Position numbers and translations under genes: made by a program. The notes beneath the pieces are model-generated. The model did no database searches. It worked only from the letters and a program-made list of their open reading frames with translations, and was not told where the DNA came from. A stretch of DNA of 64,000 nt from contig CAZYAZ010000020.1 of NCBI GenBank assembly GCA_964646205.1, forward strand, positions 1 through 64,000. The letters run 5' to 3'. Below are positions 62,665-64,000 of the stretch, one piece after another; positions within the stretch are counted from its first letter, which is position 1; each line of letters starts with the position of its first letter. Source of the stretch: UBA8437 sp964646205 (GTDB lineage: Bacteria; Planctomycetota; Planctomycetia; Planctomycetales; Planctomycetaceae).

Positions 62665-64000
62665 ATGAACCCGACCAGTCCATTTCAACCGCCGCCTTCC
62701 TGTCACCGGATCACTCCGGCGAGGACACGTTGCGCACGTGGCGGTTTCACCCTGGTCGAGATGCTCGTGGCGGTCACGCTTGTCCTGATGATGATGATGA
62801 TGTTCGCCCAGGTCTTCGAAGTGGCCGCCGGGATCAACACCAAGGTCCGTGGCCTGTCCCGAAACGACCAGCGGAGCCGACTGGTCTCGACAATCATCGT
62901 GTCCGACCTCGAGAAACGAACGTTCCGGACCGTGATTCCCTTTGCCAGTGGTGAAACCGCCGGTGGCCGGGACCGTGACATGGAAAACCGCCAGGGCTAC
63001 TTCTTCGTCTCCGAAAATGACCCCGATGACGATGCTGACGATGTCCTGCAGTTGACCGTCCGGGCCGATCTCAACCGCAAGAGCAGCGACCAGACTCCCT
63101 ATTACGGCCTGGTCCGCGATCCGAGCGGCGCCGCCGGGTTCCGCGTGGCCGGCAACAACCGGCAGGAAACTCCCAACAGCGCCAATGGTGCCGAGGTCTC
63201 CTACTTCCTGAGAAACGGTGTGCTCTACCGTCGCGTGCTGTTGATGTATGAAGCCGCCAATGGTCGACAACAACCGATCGACGATTCGCTCGCCGCCGCG
63301 ACAAAGATGTTCGACACCAACCACCCGTCCCCGTACCTGCCCGCCAATTTCTGGCGAGACTTCGACTTTTCGGCCCACTACACATCCACCGGCGCCAGGC
63401 TGCACACGCCGGCCGCGTTCAGTAACGACGTCACGAGCGTCTATCCCCTGGGTCGCCCGGTGCATCGCTTTGGCCACAGCCACCAAACCGGGAATCCCTG
63501 CGAGTACATCTGGGGACCCGGCCCGGACAGTCTTTACGGGTCCAACGACGATCGCCCGTTTTTTATCGGCCGCTACACCCACGAAGAAACATCCCACAGC
63601 AACTTCACCTACCCCCAGGTTGCCGGCTTTGATCCCATGGCCAACTGGACCCAAACCCAGAACCAGTTGGCCGTTGGTTCCGACGGCGTGGTCGGATCCG
63701 CTCCAGCGGGACTCGGTGGATTCCGTGGCGGTCCCCGGCGTGGGCAGGACATCCTGATGACCGGGGTCCACTCGTTCGACATCAAGGTCTGGGATGACCA
63801 GTGGAGTGAATTTGTTGACGTGGGCCACAACCGCAAGCGGCTCTTCAACGGAGTTCTGAAGAACTACGGCCTCTACAGCTACAACCTCAGCAACAACACC
63901 CAGAAACCAATCCCGCAAAACAACAATCCCCCCCAGGCGTCACCCACTGCCGCCTACGGTCCCAACGGGACAGCCGGCAACCGCGTCTTTGATACCTGGC
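62665..64000 (+). CDS. GspJ/PilW-like pseudopilin, cut by the right edge
   Basis: At least 445 residues; the ATG at 62665 directly follows the upstream TAA. ARGGFTLVEMLVAVTLVLMMMMMFAQVFEVA near residues 22-52 is the prepilin motif with Glu +5. SRNDQRSRLVSTIIVSDLEKRTFRTVIPF resembles the region after the helix in GspJ/PilW proteins. An acidic stretch ENDPDDDADD lies near residue 115. The body is rich in Asn, Gly and aromatic residues. It is much longer than normal GspJ (about 200). The C-terminus is outside the window. Its position after GspI-like fits the gspG-H-I-J order. Confidence 0.85.
   Translation, partial: MNPTSPFQPPPSCHRITPARTRCARGGFTLVEMLVAVTLVLMMMMMFAQVFEVAAGINTKVRGLSRNDQRSRLVSTIIVSDLEKRTFRTVIPFASGETAGGRDRDMENRQGYFFVSENDPDDDADDVLQLTVRADLNRKSSDQTPYYGLVRDPSGAAGFRVAGNNRQETPNSANGAEVSYFLRNGVLYRRVLLMYEAANGRQQPIDDSLAAATKMFDTNHPSPYLPANFWRDFDFSAHYTSTGARLHTPAAFSNDVTSVYPLGRPVHRFGHSHQTGNPCEYIWGPGPDSLYGSNDDRPFFIGRYTHEETSHSNFTYPQVAGFDPMANWTQTQNQLAVGSDGVVGSAPAGLGGFRGGPRRGQDILMTGVHSFDIKVWDDQWSEFVDVGHNRKRLFNGVLKNYGLYSYNLSNNTQKPIPQNNNPPQASPTAAYGPNGTAGNRVFDTW

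Noticed and set aside
61762..63918. 718-residue open frame on the minus strand
   Set aside because: It is antisense to two pseudopilin genes with clear prepilin motifs; its composition (Val/Asp/Gly-rich with no domain) is that of a high-GC shadow frame.

Overview
The window looks like a high-GC member of the Planctomycetota, probably from a metagenome-derived assembly because it contains one 100-base run of N. The phylum call rests on gene content. There are three DUF1501 proteins, one DUF1552 protein, two PSD1/DUF1553-type and one DUF1592-type planctomycete cytochrome-like proteins, a DUF1080 protein, a sulfatase, WD40 proteins, and an EF-G whose N-terminus resembles the spirochaete/planctomycete and mitochondrial EFG1 type. 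Coding density is high. Many exported proteins carry twin-arginine-like N-termini (RRxFL).

Layout. 1-6785: a metallophosphoesterase (cut by the left edge), a SUMF1-like protein fused to a SIS-like domain, a Gfo/Idh/MocA oxidoreductase with an amidohydrolase, and an MFS transporter. 6799-7880: two paralogous small membrane proteins, one broken by the assembly gap, with a clear terminator. 7941-14830: a DUF1501 protein, an RraA-like aldolase family protein, then a BKACE (beta-keto acid cleavage) gene overlapping a small membrane protein, a sodium:solute symporter and an MFS permease, which looks like an uptake and keto-acid catabolic group. 14911-26092: a redoxin, a tandem metallo-beta-lactamase protein, a WD40 protein, a sulfatase, then a minus-strand run of esterase, PQQ-like propeller, cupin, PhoD phosphatase and a DMFase-beta-like protein. 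26282-33829: a tight DUF1552 / DUF1592 / TIM-barrel-M55 fusion group, then a DUF1080 protein with a long Lys/Ala tail. 33855-36402: EF-G and a densely structured non-coding stretch. 36656-46180: two PSD1-DUF1501 pairs converging on each other. 46282-51367: WD40, M1 aminopeptidase with HEAT repeats, L-fuconate dehydratase and tRNA-Ala(CGC).

51629-64000: a promoter followed by a same-strand type II secretion / type IV pilus-like cluster. It holds two GspE/PilB assembly ATPases, one PilT retraction ATPase, one GspF/PilC and five pseudopilins, the last cut by the right edge. The pseudopilins are two to three times the usual size. Three of them carry exact EF-hand-type calcium loops of the DxNxNGxxDxxE form. 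This is the most unusual assembly in the window.

Taken together, the genes suggest a surface-active heterotroph that exports many hydrolases (Tat and Sec), takes up sugar acids or keto acids, and degrades fucose-type and possibly sulfated polysaccharides. The functional links between neighbouring genes are inference from context. No CRISPR array, insertion sequence, prophage or origin was recognised.
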